In this document: positions 63,801 through 64,000 of the stretch, piece after piece
Layout of the letters: the number at the start of each line of letters is the position of its first letter
Position numbering within the stretch: position 1 is the stretch's first letter
From: Lepiota brunneoincarnata
Lineage: Eukaryota; Basidiomycota; Agaricomycetes; Agaricales; Agaricaceae
NCBI GenBank assembly: GCA_023014365.1
Contig: JAEBUN010000002.1
Location: forward strand, 2,666,001-2,730,000
Reading direction: 5' to 3'
Length of the DNA: 64,000 bases
The notes under the pieces: generated by a model
Told to the model about the DNA's origin: nothing
What the model saw: the letters and a program-made list of their open reading frames with translations, nothing else
Databases searched by the model: none
Made by a program: the position numbers and the translations under genes

Positions 63801-64000
63801 GGTCTGGGCCAGTGATATTAAGTTTGTAGAGAAGCTATTTGGTACCCTGGAAAGTGTTCAAGGGGACTTGACGGTTGGTGAGCTTTCCGATTTAGGTACG
63901 TCTGCGTGCTCTCAGCCTTGGCCTCGGCTGAGATTCCGGTATACCAGATTCGATCAACACCACGCTATCTATGTCCTTAAATACCAAGCCCCCGCCCCCA
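60898..64000 (+). CDS. MED13: Mediator subunit 13, N-terminal part (runs off window)
   Basis: Large subunit of the Mediator CDK8 kinase module, a nuclear regulator of RNA polymerase II. The frame is open from ATG 60898 to 63895, then an intron GTACGT...ACCAG (63896-63947), then coding to the window end: over 1,010 residues, C-terminus missing. Seen: N-terminal domain with ASFIIGWIGVENKQGE near residue 255 and FRALTLSKSRNIRTVAAQVS near 340, then a basic stretch of alternating Arg/Glu (DRERERERLKRE). A long Pro/Ser/Thr disordered region has a Met/Gly-rich repeat near 490-530, acidic DFEELTDDDFNFFDQ near 551, GPLTPTPN near 665 and FDPIPFAKYHRVADGKYG near 690. These last motifs are what I know from MED13. 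Acidic EPSEDEEG follows. Intact as far as visible. Confidence 0.92.
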   Translation, partial: MVGTDDHLLAARLRLDPDAAVAAIRFVPDNSSNSAPDVIEYARRRIVTSTTPILEAFLPSVQLGYRPALYIFLVASSQCISQATTSLDDLRFDGLTAPVPASHFPFRQIYDSPRHLASHFLNAVRIRLIDDISVITNTGTRRCTDGFLISHHQLNTGTDWGAGWEYKALSRPLIFCHIQLQPARSALVIRPTLLPTPYLPLDSCLPLAPRSPIILLPYATPAYFLATYSGPTSALVRQFSDSLQGQGQPPLDASFIIGWIGVENKQGEDKGITFIYPTCLCLAFVPSLKRPLLEHTPDLPGPLQPSPKLQSAASPLSEDPPTYPHRPSLLTSPTTELKAFRALTLSKSRNIRTVAAQVSGYVDHVAKDRERERERLKREREGGNAGSPNMLPRTTPSSSALPSAPLVAPPITAHTPVPAQPSIPSQNFYPSPPQAEPSTAPPPGNTSPILPIVSQQQPTQPDTPSSASIQVAPPLATSSSSSSYDPFGYLGMNMTDMSIDFGMDMGIGFNMGLGMNINGNTSTGPGGPGSRSGYNDDSSRGIGLGGSSGMDFEELTDDDFNFFDQPSAHAPTAPAPAPAASSVAVTATAMQVTPPLFGDMHLSGPGPPLPAAHTQPTPTTHTPWTSDYPEGFTPCSIEPLDPILPPELVPSSPGFTSPDGAERGPLTPTPNIHLEHDTRLTTFEQRDDETRKGFDPIPFAKYHRVADGKYGPKGKFGLPSPPPDEPDDPIEVPFTQTRSPSARRPLLKQSEGSAASGWRMQYNAVTDPRVGVMRKLIGVKRKHATQGGRTGKDIRKSPWTAEYEEWKVCLSPTVDANDFNSEPSEDEEGTQSDNGFSEEDDTPATSRPSTPPPSYLPLGPSLLHTHFNHAHLLPVSKPLRPPGSSISASGVHGVLGVVAMPIANVPTPVSPAAGLGFTAEKWRALEIVVNVLAKEAVENAVWGEAWLTNNVFGSSSGRSAGESKKFTEVWASDIKFVEKLFGTLESVQGDLTVGELSDLGTSACSQPWPRLRFRYTRFDQHHAIYVLKYQAPAP

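Noticed and set aside
1..64000. tRNA and rRNA genes
   Set aside because: No segment with both tRNA promoter boxes and a cloverleaf was found; ggttcaaacccc at 35026 lies in gypsy coding sequence, and the tRNA-like match at 39859 is a primer-binding site.

Overview
The window is eukaryotic and fits a mushroom-forming basidiomycete (Agaricomycete). The evidence is conserved genes with many 45-107 bp GT-AG introns, Tad-like LINEs carrying an RNase H domain, a KDZ-type transposase remnant with its CxC2 cysteine cluster, and chromodomain Ty3/gypsy elements. No tRNA, rRNA or CRISPR array was seen. There are two compartments: bases 1 to about 49,980 are a graveyard of nested transposable elements, and about 49,980-64,000 is a compact, TE-free block of housekeeping genes. 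TE boundaries below were read from target-site duplications (TSDs), terminal repeats and reading frames that resume across insertions. TE coding regions are broken unless stated. || Region 1, 1-18,825: LINEs of three related families (called A, B and C here) inserted into one another. A plus-strand LINE-A (2881-3751 and 7731-8830) is split by a minus-strand LINE-A (3752-7730) with a 15-bp TSD. That inner copy carries a 661-bp solo LTR. About 1.75 kb spanning this nest occurs again as an inverted copy at 388-2137. Two LINE-B copies lie head to head at 8831-11,799. A LINE-C (about 13,903-18,822) is split by LINE-A within LINE-A within a second 661-bp solo LTR, and again by another solo LTR holding a Tc1 transposon. 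|| Region 2, 18,826-28,990: a decayed KDZ amino-terminal fragment, three degenerate intron-bearing genes of unknown function, a 702-bp solo LTR and a LINE 3' end. || Region 3, 28,991-49,578: an old chromodomain gypsy remnant (gypsy-2) interrupted by a 14.8-kb gypsy (gypsy-1, 33,848-48,609, 5-bp TSD ctact). Gypsy-1 in turn contains a complete-ended copia element (35,301-40,213, TSD ctgag), a solo LTR, and two Tc1 elements one inside the other. Nesting reaches four levels. || Region 4, 49,980-64,000: a small gene of unknown function, the proteasome alpha-1 subunit (minus), the RNA polymerase III largest subunit (plus), a metallophosphatase-like/DUF2433/RRM gene (minus) and the amino-terminal 1,000 or so residues of Mediator subunit 13 (plus, running off the window). 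Two head-to-head pairs share very short intergenic promoters (101 and 78 bp). These genes serve protein degradation, Pol III transcription and Pol II regulation. They look functional, apart from reading-frame breaks in the phosphatase/RRM gene.
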